From contig NZ_AUGD01000001.1 of the NCBI RefSeq assembly GCF_000426845.1, positions 644,001 through 708,000 of the forward strand: a stretch of DNA of 64,000 bases, written 5' to 3'. This stretch comes from Bradyrhizobium sp. in8p8. Its GTDB lineage: Bacteria > Pseudomonadota > Alphaproteobacteria > Rhizobiales > Xanthobacteraceae. Both the position numbers and the translations under genes were made by a program. The notes beneath the pieces are model-generated. The model was given only the letters and a program-made list of their open reading frames with translations. It was not told the DNA's origin and did not search any database. Positions 33,448-42,453 of this stretch are shown piece after piece. The number at the start of each line of letters is the position of its first letter. The first letter of the stretch is position 1.

Positions 33448-36098
33448 CGGCAGCCCCACACTCGTGCAAACCCTCCGAAAGCGCGCATGAACGCGCCGTT
33501 CTTGAGCTGAAGATAGGCTGCTGGCGACGACGGCAGGGCTATGCGGAAGTCATTGTGCTCTTCCTGAGCGTCGGGGCCAGGCAGGGCATGGCCACCGCGC
33601 AGGAGGGTGATGGCCGCCGTGACATGCCCGCCGAGTTCGGCGATCGCCTGGTCGACGTCCGGTAGGCGATAGGGCCTCGGCTCTTTGTTGCCGAGAAAGA
33701 CGAGGCGCGCGATCACGCGCGGATTGTCGGGGAGCAACTGACTGGCCGCGACCGAATAGATGACGCGCTGAAGCTCCGCACCGCGGCCAAGCACGATCTC
33801 CTCCGCTCGGCGCGGTTCTACGCCGGTCTTATAGTCCGACACGCGCACGCCGCGACGGTCGCCGGTGAGATCGAGCCGATCGATATTGCCTCGGATGCGC
33901 ACCTGGGTACCGGGAATCGTAACAAGGGAATCGGGGCGCCAGGGTAGATCGTGTGCCATCGCACCATCGCCAGCTTGACTGAAAGCAAGCTCCGTCCAGC
34001 TTCGCGTACCGGGTTGGAACGTCTCGTCAAGCGTCAGTGCCTTGAGGGCGAGCTGAGCTGCGGCAGCGAGCGTGTGTTTCCAGAGCAACGCGGGCGGCGC
34101 CGATCGCTTGAGTGGCCAATGCGTGCGGACCGTCTCCGTCGAGGTCGCGAGCGCAGCTTCGATTTCCTCCCGGGACGCACGCGCATAGCCCGGCACAGGT
34201 TCGAGCGCATCAACCGTGCGCTTCAGCAACTCATGGACCAGCTCACCATAAGAGCGTGCGTCCAGCGTGAGGGGCTGATCGTCTTCTGGGACCGCGCGCC
34301 AGCCCAGCGCGTAGCGCCAGACGAAGGCGAGCGGATCGCGCAACATCAGCCGCAAGGAGGTGGCGGACTGGACATCACCGATTGCGCGGACGATTTGGGG
34401 ATGGTCTGCGCGAACCTGGCCATCGTGGGCGGTGACGATCGGGCGCCGCCAGTTGCGCCAGCAGAGATTGGCTGCGGTGAGCGCCGGCGATGTCGCCGCT
34501 TCGTCCGGCCGTGCAAGAAGACGATCGGCCTCGCTGAATGCATGCTGCGGAATGCGCGCCCGCTTCAGGATCTGCAAAGATGCGCTCTGCGGGATCAGCG
34601 GGCTGGCGGACAACTGCCCACCTTGAGCGTTACGCCGGCTTCGCGAGAGAACGCAGCCGCGCGCCGCCTGACTGGTGATGACGGCAAAGGCGCGTCGATC
34701 TTGCTCGGCGACGGGATCAGGGTCAAGCACAGAGCGCGGCAGGATGTGGGCCGGTATCAGTGGGTCCTCGGCCGTGCGGCGCGGCCAAGAGCGCGATGTC
34801 ATGCCGAGCAGGCGCACCCAGGGACGCGGCGCACCTGCAAGGTGGCTCGCCGGGCACCAGACAGCGCTCGCGCCTGGATCGCGTCCATCGGGCAGCCGCA
34901 AGTCCTCTAGTGAGAATTCGAGCCCTTCGGCCGGCGCGCGTCGAAGCGCCTCGGTCCAGAGCGCACGGGCCGCTGTGCCCAATAGCATCGCGCCGGCCTG
35001 CGCAGCCGCCTCGGGGCCACTCGCAAGCAGCCGCAGAATGGGCATCACGACCGGTCTTGGATCGCCTGCGTCGGCGCGGCGGCCGGTCGCCTCGTCAAGC
35101 GCGCGCTGCCACTGATCAATCTCGAACAGCGCCGCACCAGGCTGGAGGCCGAGCGACCAGTCCGCAGGCAAGTCGGCCAAGGCACGGCTTCGACCCGCGG
35201 CATGGCCGAACAGTCGCCGGAGGCGATCCTGGCCAAGCCCGTTGAGCAGGACGTCGGCAAGTGCGGCGCACGCTTGTCCCTCGCGCGATGCGAGGACCGG
35301 CACGCCGTGCGAGAAATGGAGTGGGAGATCCGCGTCCGCGACGAGAACCAGGAAGTGCTCGTCCCAGTCCTCGGTGGCCGTGGCACAGATCGCGATCTCA
35401 TCGGGTCGCGCGCGGCCAGAGGCAATGAGTTCACGCATCCAACGTAGCGCTTCGACTGCTTCGGCGCGCGGGTTCGCGCAGGAAACTAAGGATATGTCCG
35501 CAGCCATCTCGCGGTCGCTGGTAATTAACTGGCCCGGAAACCAGTTCGCATCGGAGGTTCCAGGATTGCGCCAAGCGAGTGGGACCGTCTTCGCGAGCGT
35601 CGCAAGAAGCGGACGCCAGACCGATGCAATCTCACTGAGCTGATCGATATCGATTGACCCGAGCGCTGCAGCCGCATGGGCCGCGTGCGCAATTGCGGCA
35701 TCGCGCAAGTCGCGCGGTGTCAGAACCCCTGCTGGGAGGTTGGCGCGAACGCGGCGCTCGACCTCCGCAAGCTCGGCAAGCCGAGCATTGTGGCTAGCGA
35801 GCCCCTCAAGATCGAGGTCGGCTTGCCAAACCTTTGCGAGCGTGCGGGCGATTGACCGTGTCGTGCCCGGAAGCTGACGGATACCTTCGAGCTCCGTCAA
35901 GCCGCCGGCGGCGAGTGCAGCGCGAATGGCTGGGTCGAGGTCCTGGGATCGCGCCGGTCGGTTAAAGCCTCCGGCGAGACGTGCAGCAAGCAGTGGAAGT
36001 GTGAAAATCTGCAGCCCAGAATCCGCTCGCTGTGCGGCAGCGATCCGCGCTGTACGGAATGCAAGCGGCCCTTCGACAACTATCGATCGTCGACTCAT
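33444..36098 (-). CDS. AddB-like PD-(D/E)XK nuclease
   Basis: An 884-residue protein with an AddB/RecB-type nuclease in its last 250 residues: LTLDARSYGELVHELLKRT, then NIDRLDLTGDRRGVRVSDYK with the catalytic D-x-K, then LQRVIYSVAASQLL. The N-terminal part resembles the inactive helicase of AddB (FRTARIAAAQRADSGLQIFT) without a clear Walker A motif. I do not see the cysteine pattern of an AddB iron-sulfur cluster around the nuclease. Its ATG overlaps the HerA stop (ATGA, 36095-36098) and its stop overlaps the AddA-like start. It probably forms a heterodimer with AddA-like. Confidence 0.85.
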   Translation of the reverse strand: MSRRSIVVEGPLAFRTARIAAAQRADSGLQIFTLPLLAARLAGGFNRPARSQDLDPAIRAALAAGGLTELEGIRQLPGTTRSIARTLAKVWQADLDLEGLASHNARLAELAEVERRVRANLPAGVLTPRDLRDAAIAHAAHAAAALGSIDIDQLSEIASVWRPLLATLAKTVPLAWRNPGTSDANWFPGQLITSDREMAADISLVSCANPRAEAVEALRWMRELIASGRARPDEIAICATATEDWDEHFLVLVADADLPLHFSHGVPVLASREGQACAALADVLLNGLGQDRLRRLFGHAAGRSRALADLPADWSLGLQPGAALFEIDQWQRALDEATGRRADAGDPRPVVMPILRLLASGPEAAAQAGAMLLGTAARALWTEALRRAPAEGLEFSLEDLRLPDGRDPGASAVWCPASHLAGAPRPWVRLLGMTSRSWPRRTAEDPLIPAHILPRSVLDPDPVAEQDRRAFAVITSQAARGCVLSRSRRNAQGGQLSASPLIPQSASLQILKRARIPQHAFSEADRLLARPDEAATSPALTAANLCWRNWRRPIVTAHDGQVRADHPQIVRAIGDVQSATSLRLMLRDPLAFVWRYALGWRAVPEDDQPLTLDARSYGELVHELLKRTVDALEPVPGYARASREEIEAALATSTETVRTHWPLKRSAPPALLWKHTLAAAAQLALKALTLDETFQPGTRSWTELAFSQAGDGAMAHDLPWRPDSLVTIPGTQVRIRGNIDRLDLTGDRRGVRVSDYKTGVEPRRAEEIVLGRGAELQRVIYSVAASQLLPDNPRVIARLVFLGNKEPRPYRLPDVDQAIAELGGHVTAAITLLRGGHALPGPDAQEEHNDFRIALPSSPAAYLQLKNGAFMRAFGGFARVWGCR

Positions 36099-38125
36099 TT
36101 CCCCTCAGCCGCGACGCTATCATCGCCATGTTCGAAAGTTGCCGGCGTAATGCGAACCTGAGCCGCTCGCCCCTCCTCATGGAACCACAAATCTCTAATT
36201 CTCGCGTCATCGCTTGCAGGCAAAGGATTTGCGTCGCGCACGCGAAAGGTCGTGGGAAGGTTCACGGAGGTGCCGAAGACCAGCGCATGCTGCTTCGGAA
36301 GCGACGGGAGCCGCTTCAGGACCGCCTCGGAGATGAACGGGGTCATCTGCCGTATATGAGCAAGGTCGTCGGGATTCTGGATTCGATGGATGACGAAATT
36401 CGAGCACTGCGAAAGAATGGTCTTCGAGAGTTCACTGGGCCTCTGCGAAGCGGCGAGAATGAACAGCCCGTACTTTCGCCCTTCCTTGGCAATCCGCTCG
36501 TAAACTCTGCTGGCGTCTATGGCATAGCGGGATGGCTTCTCCGCGATGTATCGATGCGCTTCCTCAAGAAGCAGATGGATCGGAAACCGATTGCGTGGAT
36601 CTGCTTGTCGGAGCAGCCGAAAGGCCATTCTAGCGAGCACTGACGCTACGAGCTCGACAACCTCATCCTCCACCGCATTCATGTCGATGATGACGATCTG
36701 GTTGCGTTTGACCCAACCCGCTCCGTCGCGTGCCAAACCGAGGAGCTGCTCAAGGAAGTTTTCGAGCGACGGCCCAGCTTGGCTTCCTTGAAGGTCGTAG
36801 CGCAGGAACGCATATTCAGGTCGCTCCTCGAGCGACTTAAAACGCGTCAGCATCTGCGAGCAGTAATCTCGGATCTGACGGTTACCGTGAGCCTCCTCGT
36901 ATAGGATCGCCAGATCGAGCGCCTCTCCCAACGCGGAAAACTCAAAGGGAAGGTTGGCATATGCCGGGAATTTCAAACCTTCGATGATAAATCCGCCGCC
37001 ATTGGCGTTTCCCAACAAATAGGTTGTTAAACCGGCAGGGTTGGCCATCTGGCCGAAGCCGATTTTGATGAATGGCGCGATCTTTTGATTGTTGATCTCC
37101 GGCGTGTTGAATCTTTGCAGCAGACCGACCATGCGATCGTGTTTTGACGGACTGCCTGTGTCGTCACGAAGAATTTGGCTCAGGCAGGTTGCCAGAATGT
37201 GGTTCTTGATCCCCTTCAGCTCCGCCGCGCTGCCCGCTGAGAACAATGTTGCCAGCCCGAGCGCCATGCGCAGTATCGGTAGTTGGGTGCGCTCGCTGGC
37301 CTGCAGAAGCAGCTCCCACTCTGACTGCTCCAGAAACCAATGGGGCAGACGAAAACGCTCCGTGCGTGCGGTGCCGTCCAGAATGACATGGTCCACGCCG
37401 ATCTGCTTGCGCTTTGCGAGCGGCGACAGCGCCTTCGCATATTCTCCATTGACGTCGAATACGACGAACGTGGCACCGCGAGCATGGTGTTCTTCCGCCT
37501 TTTCGAACAAGGATTGGAGGACCGATGCGACCGTGCAGGACTTCCCGCTCCCTGTGTTTCCCAGGACGGCAGTGTGTCCGCCGAAGAAATCATCGATCCT
37601 GACCTTAACGTCGTAACCCTCGAATATGACGGACCGGCCGATCGTCAATGCGCGATAGCGGGTGGCATCAGGTGGCGTGGGTGGAACATTGTCGATCGGG
37701 GGTGTAGGCTCCGAAGGATGATCGGTTTCGAAGACTCGATCCAGTTCAGCGTCCAGCGCATACAGTGCGTCGCCGTAGAGTGACGGGAACACGGAGACGC
37801 CGAAGCGAAACCTTTCGCGCCGATCTTGAGGCAGCATCCCGACGGGAACGACATCGAGGTACTTCGCCGAAGAAGCCTTATCCAGCTCCCCTTCACTGCG
37901 ACTAACATGACCAACGTCGCGCTCACGCAGGCCGACGACCTCGACAACCACGTACTCGGTTTGCACCGCGACCATCAGGAACGATCCGAGCCTGGCGACA
38001 TAGTGAACGTCGTCGAATCCGACGACGGTGAAGTTGTCGGTGCCCGCATGCATCTCGATCACGAAACGGTCGGCCGCGACCGAGACCACCTTGCCGATTG
38101 CGCGCTTCCGATCGTCACGACTCAT
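36095..38125 (-). CDS. herA: HerA-like hexameric ATPase
   Basis: A 676-residue HerA/FtsK-superfamily ATPase. An N-terminal HAS-barrel (residues about 8-110) precedes the Walker A motif GNTGSGKSC (about 189-197). The Walker B/acidic motif is LLLEEAHRYI near 535, followed by EGRKYGLFILAASQRPSELS, the arginine-finger region and the typical HerA C-terminus (CSNFVIHRIQNPDDLAHIRQ). The ATG at 38125 has GGAGG 6 bases upstream and overlaps the end of the SIR2 gene. HerA with SIR2 forms a known NAD-depleting anti-phage complex; here it is also coupled to an AddB-like nuclease downstream. Confidence 0.9.
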   Translation of the reverse strand: MSRDDRKRAIGKVVSVAADRFVIEMHAGTDNFTVVGFDDVHYVARLGSFLMVAVQTEYVVVEVVGLRERDVGHVSRSEGELDKASSAKYLDVVPVGMLPQDRRERFRFGVSVFPSLYGDALYALDAELDRVFETDHPSEPTPPIDNVPPTPPDATRYRALTIGRSVIFEGYDVKVRIDDFFGGHTAVLGNTGSGKSCTVASVLQSLFEKAEEHHARGATFVVFDVNGEYAKALSPLAKRKQIGVDHVILDGTARTERFRLPHWFLEQSEWELLLQASERTQLPILRMALGLATLFSAGSAAELKGIKNHILATCLSQILRDDTGSPSKHDRMVGLLQRFNTPEINNQKIAPFIKIGFGQMANPAGLTTYLLGNANGGGFIIEGLKFPAYANLPFEFSALGEALDLAILYEEAHGNRQIRDYCSQMLTRFKSLEERPEYAFLRYDLQGSQAGPSLENFLEQLLGLARDGAGWVKRNQIVIIDMNAVEDEVVELVASVLARMAFRLLRQADPRNRFPIHLLLEEAHRYIAEKPSRYAIDASRVYERIAKEGRKYGLFILAASQRPSELSKTILSQCSNFVIHRIQNPDDLAHIRQMTPFISEAVLKRLPSLPKQHALVFGTSVNLPTTFRVRDANPLPASDDARIRDLWFHEEGRAAQVRITPATFEHGDDSVAAEGK

Positions 38126-39419
38126 CGTCATCCTCCCCCTTCTGGGGAGCCGCGGCCTCCTTCTTCGGGGCCATCGCCTCGATCACCTTCCGAACGGCGT
38201 CATCAATGCGCTCGCTCGGGCGTTGCGGCATGAACTCTTCGATAATGGTGTCGAAGTAATGGGCTTTGCGTCCGGCGCTGCGTCCGGCACCCCCAATGAT
38301 CCAAATTCGTGGATCATTTAGCGCGCGAAGCTTCGCAATCTCCCCGTCCAAATCTGGATCTACAAAGATCACGAGCCGGAACGTGGGAATCGTCAGGGCC
38401 TGATAGATGATATTGTTGATGTGCTCGTCGCCGAAGGCATACCCCATCGTAAATAGCACGCTCTGTTCGCGAACAATGCGTGACTGGAATTCCCGAAACA
38501 GATCGGCATAGGGAGACCCAAGGCTCGAATTCTGCTTGGCAGGCGTCGGATAGATCATCACCTTGCCCGGTTCTTTGGAGACGGCCGTTTCTCGGATCGG
38601 GAAAAGTCCGTGATCGTCCTCTGTCCAACTAATGGACCCATGAATCTTACACAGATAGACAAAGCCATCGACCGCAGACCACTTGCGGCTGGTGACATCG
38701 AGCTGTTCAGCGAGGGCGTACCGAAACGTCGCTGGATTGAACCGCCGTTCGACAACGCCGGAGAAGCCGTTCGTGTATGGCAGGCCGAGCCTATCCATTG
38801 CGGTCTCGTTGAAGAGATCGTAGTTCGTGGTGAACACCCAAGGACGCGGAAGAGATCGGTCGCGCAGCACAAGCTTGCGATAGAAGGATTCATAAAGGCC
38901 AACGACGGTATGGTCGCCATTCGCGAAGGCGCCGTTCGTGCATTTGGCCCAAAGAAATGTTTGAACCTTCTTGATGATCGATTCGACAGTCTTGAGTCTT
39001 GTGGCGGCATCACTCAGCGAACTGCGCACTAAGACGAAGCGCAGGCTGAAAAGAAGCTCCATCAGCCGCTCTAGGTTGCGCGCATACTCCGCGGCACCGA
39101 GGTCGATTCCAAACTGCTTCAACAGAGCATCACGTTCGTCGGCTGTCGGGAACGATTGATCCCCTTCCTTCGGTGCCGCCGTGAATTCCTTCGCGAGGGG
39201 CGCCATCGTTGGGATGCCGACCTCCTTGTCATTAGCCCACGACGAAGAACAGCCAGCTCCCAGGAGGAACGCCACATTTTTGGCATTCAGTGACTCAGCC
39301 AACGCCTTTCTGACAATATCCGCCCCATCAGGCCAATCATAATCAGCCTTCTCACCCTCGACGCCGCGAATAAACTTGAATGTGAGCTTCGATGGCTCCG
39401 TCTTGTCTGCATCCGCCAC
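38115..39419 (-). CDS. SIR2-domain protein, SIR2-HerA type
   Basis: A 434-residue protein with a SIR2 fold: AFLLGAGCSSSW at residues about 50-61 (NAD-binding GAG), FTTNYDLFNE (catalytic Asn), LCKIHGSISW (catalytic His) and GYAFGDEHINN. The C-terminus is a charged tail. It starts at a GTG with GGGG about 8 bases upstream, 18 bp after AbiEii. In known SIR2-HerA systems the SIR2 subunit hydrolyses NAD+ on phage infection and HerA assembles it into a large ring. The overlapping HerA gene supports the same role here. Confidence 0.88.
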   Translation of the reverse strand: MADADKTEPSKLTFKFIRGVEGEKADYDWPDGADIVRKALAESLNAKNVAFLLGAGCSSSWANDKEVGIPTMAPLAKEFTAAPKEGDQSFPTADERDALLKQFGIDLGAAEYARNLERLMELLFSLRFVLVRSSLSDAATRLKTVESIIKKVQTFLWAKCTNGAFANGDHTVVGLYESFYRKLVLRDRSLPRPWVFTTNYDLFNETAMDRLGLPYTNGFSGVVERRFNPATFRYALAEQLDVTSRKWSAVDGFVYLCKIHGSISWTEDDHGLFPIRETAVSKEPGKVMIYPTPAKQNSSLGSPYADLFREFQSRIVREQSVLFTMGYAFGDEHINNIIYQALTIPTFRLVIFVDPDLDGEIAKLRALNDPRIWIIGGAGRSAGRKAHYFDTIIEEFMPQRPSERIDDAVRKVIEAMAPKKEAAAPQKGEDDDES

Positions 39420-39437
39420 CGCATTCCCCCCAAATCT

Positions 39438-40454
39438 CTATTTCGCCGCCTCGTTTGCCCGGCGCGCGACATCTGCACTCCGCGCCATGAGGACCTCGAA
39501 GGTTTCAGCATCTTCCAACAGCAGACCGTCCTCGACCATGCGACCATAATCTTCTTCCAGCGCCTTCGCGGCATCACCGCCAGGCACGAGCTGCAAACCG
39601 CCATTCACGGCAGCCGCATAATCGATCGGACTTCGATCGGCCGCCCTCTCAACGAAGAACATGCCCTTGTGGCGCGCGACCGCGTTCGCCAGCTCCCTAT
39701 CGGCGAAAGCCGCATCCGCCAGGCCGGCGTCATCCAGACGCGCTATGTCATGCCAGTGGCGTGCGAAGCGATCACCGCGCAGCCGCTGCTGGAGGCAGAA
39801 GACGTGGACAGCCGTCGCCTTCTCCCAGAAGGTCCGCTCGGCGTGCATCACGCGCGGCCGCGCTGTTGGGAACGTTACGCCTTCAACCAGGCCGGATGCA
39901 TCGCATTTGATGTCGCGGAGGCTCGCCGGCTCGCCCGTTGATCGCGCCCCGAACTCCAGCATCACACTCGGTGCGACGTAGCCCGAGCCAGCGGTGGTCG
40001 CCTCGTAGTCGACAAACAGCTTCTCGCCTTCCACGCGGACGGCAGCCGCCAACGTCGCGGCAGCCAACGCGTCCGCGACGACCGGCTGCGCGGTGCCCGC
40101 CACCCAATCCGGCAAGCGCTTGCGCACCTCGCTCGACCAGCGCTTCTCCTCGCTACGTGTTTTCGGCAACGCCTCGCCGTTGCCGTCCACCAGGTCGGGC
40201 GCGATCGCCCGGATGTCGTAGGTCAGGTCGACGTCCTCGGAAAACCGCCGGATGACCCCATAGGCCTTCGACAGTGACGTGCCGCCCTTGAACACCAGAT
40301 GCTCGCCGAGCGCCGACCCGTAGAGCGTGGCGAGCGCCCAAACCACCCACACATCCTTCTCGAGAAGGTGCGCCGGTCGTCCCGACTGATCGGCCGCGAC
40401 GCTTAGCGCCTCGCGGCGGTCAGCGACCGGAAGGTGGAGAAAGGCGTCAGCCAT
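39438..40454 (-). CDS. abiEii: AbiEii-type nucleotidyltransferase toxin
   Basis: A 338-residue protein of the AbiEii/AbiGii family. The nucleotidyltransferase signature HLVFKGGTSLSKAYGVIRR with the metal-binding DVD in FSEDVDLTY sits at residues about 52-78. Downstream PRVMHAERTFWEKATAVHVF is typical of the family. Its start overlaps the antitoxin gene by 8 bp. Characterised AbiEii toxins are NTP-dependent transferases that stop growth. The next gene downstream is SIR2 after only 18 bp, so the toxin-antitoxin pair and the SIR2-HerA group are probably one transcript. Confidence 0.9.
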   Translation of the reverse strand: MADAFLHLPVADRREALSVAADQSGRPAHLLEKDVWVVWALATLYGSALGEHLVFKGGTSLSKAYGVIRRFSEDVDLTYDIRAIAPDLVDGNGEALPKTRSEEKRWSSEVRKRLPDWVAGTAQPVVADALAAATLAAAVRVEGEKLFVDYEATTAGSGYVAPSVMLEFGARSTGEPASLRDIKCDASGLVEGVTFPTARPRVMHAERTFWEKATAVHVFCLQQRLRGDRFARHWHDIARLDDAGLADAAFADRELANAVARHKGMFFVERAADRSPIDYAAAVNGGLQLVPGGDAAKALEEDYGRMVEDGLLLEDAETFEVLMARSADVARRANEAAK

Positions 40455-41040
40455 GCGCCGCCTTTCCTACGCTGCGCGCGAGCCAGGTCGGAAGCTGCGG
40501 CGCTGCCGCGACCAGTTCGCTGAAAGTGGACGGCGAGAGCTTCCGCTTCAACGTTTTCAAGGCGGCTTCCGCTTTCTCCGGCCCAAGCCAGGCCAACGCC
40601 CGCACCGCCTCGCCAGCCGGCTTATGAGCCAGGGCGAGTTGCCAGCGCGGAGCATGACGAAGTTCGACAACCTGTTTGCCGAGATTCATCGTTCGGCTGC
40701 GGCCGGAGGTTAGATAGACCGACCGAACCGGCACCTGGGTCGTCAGGCCGAGAGTGTTGGCCGCCGCCGCCCCGCTCGGGACGATGACTTCGCCGCGCTG
40801 GTTGGCGAGCGCCTCGACCGCTTGCTGGACGGAGGGGGCCCTCGTTCCGAACCGGCTCGTGATGGGACGGAGATAGACGCCGCGACCGGCCCGGATCAGT
40901 TGGCCCCGCTCAGTCAGACGCGACAAAGCCTGATCCACCGCGGCGCGATTACCGAGGTGAAGCAAGCTCTTAGCCGCCACGGGCGTACCTTCCGGCAACC
41001 CTTCGGCATGCGCGAGAATCTGTTCGGTTAACCGTTGCAT
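40447..41040 (-). CDS. abiEi: AbiEi-type antitoxin/transcriptional repressor
   Basis: A 197-residue antitoxin of the AbiEi/DUF6088 type. An N-terminal winged helix (LPEGTPVAAKSLLHLGNRAA, ALSRLTERGQLIRAGRGVY) binds DNA; the C-terminal part (VYLTSGRSRTMNLGKQVVEL) is the neutralising domain. CAGGAG upstream supports the start. AbiEi proteins repress their own operon by binding inverted repeats; a perfect 10-bp inverted repeat lies between the promoter elements and the start codon. If the whole six-gene run is one transcript, this repressor controls SIR2-HerA and the nuclease-helicase as well. Confidence 0.87.
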   Translation of the reverse strand: MQRLTEQILAHAEGLPEGTPVAAKSLLHLGNRAAVDQALSRLTERGQLIRAGRGVYLRPITSRFGTRAPSVQQAVEALANQRGEVIVPSGAAAANTLGLTTQVPVRSVYLTSGRSRTMNLGKQVVELRHAPRWQLALAHKPAGEAVRALAWLGPEKAEAALKTLKRKLSPSTFSELVAAAPQLPTWLARSVGKAAHG

Positions 41041-41050
41041 GGCCGTTCTC

Positions 41051-41087
41051 CTGTCAGAAATATACGCGGTTTTCTGACAGTTTTCAA
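41051..41087 (-). promoter_or_regulatory. Promoter with inverted-repeat operator of the AbiE/SIR2/HerA operon
   Basis: Read on the minus strand: TTGAAA (41087-41082), 17 bases, TATATT (41064-41059), a near-consensus sigma70 promoter. CTGTCAGAAA and TTTCTGACAG (41051-41060 and 41071-41080) form a perfect 10-bp inverted repeat with a 10-base spacer; one arm lies in the spacer and the other overlaps and follows the -10 box. AbiEi autorepression through such repeats is known for the family. Confidence 0.75.
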
Positions 41088-41121
41088 GCCAGCGGACTTG
41101 CTGGGGAGCCGTCTATTTCGG

Positions 41122-42453
41122 CTAGATCAAGGGCGAACCCCTGTCGAGTAGACCATCCAGGAAATCCTCCCGCGAGCTGATCGGCCCCGCGAGCGTCGCA
41201 AGGATCAACGCCTCGACGATCTGGCGGGCCAACGACCGCGCCATCACCCGCTCTTTCGTCGAGATGGCGGTCATGGCTCGGCCGTGCAGGAATGCGCTTC
41301 GCACGTTGAAGAGCTGCTCATACTGATCGGCGAAGCGTCGATCGCCCAGCAGGCCGGCCACCCGTCCCCGAATTCTATTCGTGGCGCGCATCCCTTTGTG
41401 GCGGTCAGGCGCGATGCGAAAATTCTTCTGATAGTCCGCGCGCAAGCCGAGCGCCGCCTCGATCGTCGTGATGTGCGCAAGGAATTCATCCACGCCCTCG
41501 GCCAGGAACGCGCGGACGAGGAAGTGAGGGATCGGCGTCTCAAACAAAACCGATTGCTTCGCCTGCTCGACGGTCGTCCATCGGCTCTGGTCCCACACCG
41601 TCAGCTCGGTCTTTGCATCCTCTTCTAGGTGCAGCTCGACCGGGCGCTCTTCCTCGTATGTCCCGCCATAGCCATCGTCGTAGACCCGGTCCTCCCAGCT
41701 CAACGTGTCGGGGGACGGCGGCGAACTGGGACGAACGAAGATGTCGCTGTCGATCGTGTAGACCCATGGCACACGGAAGCCCCGCCAATCGACTTCCTGC
41801 ATGGTCGACCAGCTCTCCCAGGGGGCCAGCAGGAGGAAGAACAGCGCTTCTTCCAAGGCAGTCGGGAACCGCCCTTGATGCGGTTCGACCCGCCCCAGAT
41901 CTAGGCTCAGGTCCATGAACAGGACCGGGACCGCGCGTTCCTCCGGCTCCTGCTCGAGCACCACGACCTCCTCAACGATCAGCCAGTGGAATTCGGCGAA
42001 GCGCTCGGCATCGAAGTCCTGACGCGGATAAAGCCGCCTCAGCCGGCGCGCATCGATCACGCCGCGCAGCTCGTCGGCGCTCAACCGGCACACCCTGGCC
42101 GGACCGAATGCGTGCGGCGGCAGGTCGGCGGCAAGATCGAGCGGCGCAAGGTGAATGCGCCTGGCCCGGGTAGCGCGCAGCGCCGCGTCCAATCCCTTCG
42201 CCGCTTCCTCCACAGGCATGGCAAGATGGGCCGTGTCCTTCTGCAGGTGACATGGAAGGCCCAACGCCCGCAATGCCGTCGAGAGCGCGAAGTTCGGCCC
42301 CTTCTTGCCGGCGTTTGGGTAGTCGTCGCGGCAGATCTCACGCAGCCGCATGAAGGCCGGGTGCGCAAGAATATTGTCGGGCCCGGGCGGTCGTATGCGC
42401 CACAGGTCCGTCATCGCCATCAGCATCGCCATTCTCGGACCCGTCTCGCTCAT
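41122..42453 (-). CDS. Protein with C-terminal HEPN-like domain
   Basis: A 443-residue protein. The last third resembles an ApeA/Abi-type HEPN domain: FLAHITTIEAALGL, then NRIRGRVAGLLGDRRFADQY, then FNVRSAFLHGRAM. Arg385 and His390 make the R-x4-H motif of HEPN RNases. The first 300 residues are unfamiliar, with a DFDAERFAEFHWLIVEEVVV segment and tryptophan-rich WESWSTMQEVDWRGF. Its ATG shares one base with the TIR stop (TGATG). HEPN RNases act as abortive-infection effectors, and a HEPN beside a TIR effector in one operon is unusual. Family placement is by motif only. Confidence 0.65.
   Translation of the reverse strand: MSETGPRMAMLMAMTDLWRIRPPGPDNILAHPAFMRLREICRDDYPNAGKKGPNFALSTALRALGLPCHLQKDTAHLAMPVEEAAKGLDAALRATRARRIHLAPLDLAADLPPHAFGPARVCRLSADELRGVIDARRLRRLYPRQDFDAERFAEFHWLIVEEVVVLEQEPEERAVPVLFMDLSLDLGRVEPHQGRFPTALEEALFFLLLAPWESWSTMQEVDWRGFRVPWVYTIDSDIFVRPSSPPSPDTLSWEDRVYDDGYGGTYEEERPVELHLEEDAKTELTVWDQSRWTTVEQAKQSVLFETPIPHFLVRAFLAEGVDEFLAHITTIEAALGLRADYQKNFRIAPDRHKGMRATNRIRGRVAGLLGDRRFADQYEQLFNVRSAFLHGRAMTAISTKERVMARSLARQIVEALILATLAGPISSREDFLDGLLDRGSPLI

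Noticed and set aside
33951-34910. 319-codon plus-strand frame
   Set aside because: Shadow of the AddB-like gene; no family-like sequence.
30133-36098. Housekeeping AddAB recombination genes
   Set aside because: Architecture is AddAB-like, but the genes are coupled to HerA and SIR2, and the AddB-like protein lacks an evident iron-sulfur cysteine pattern; a defence role is more likely.
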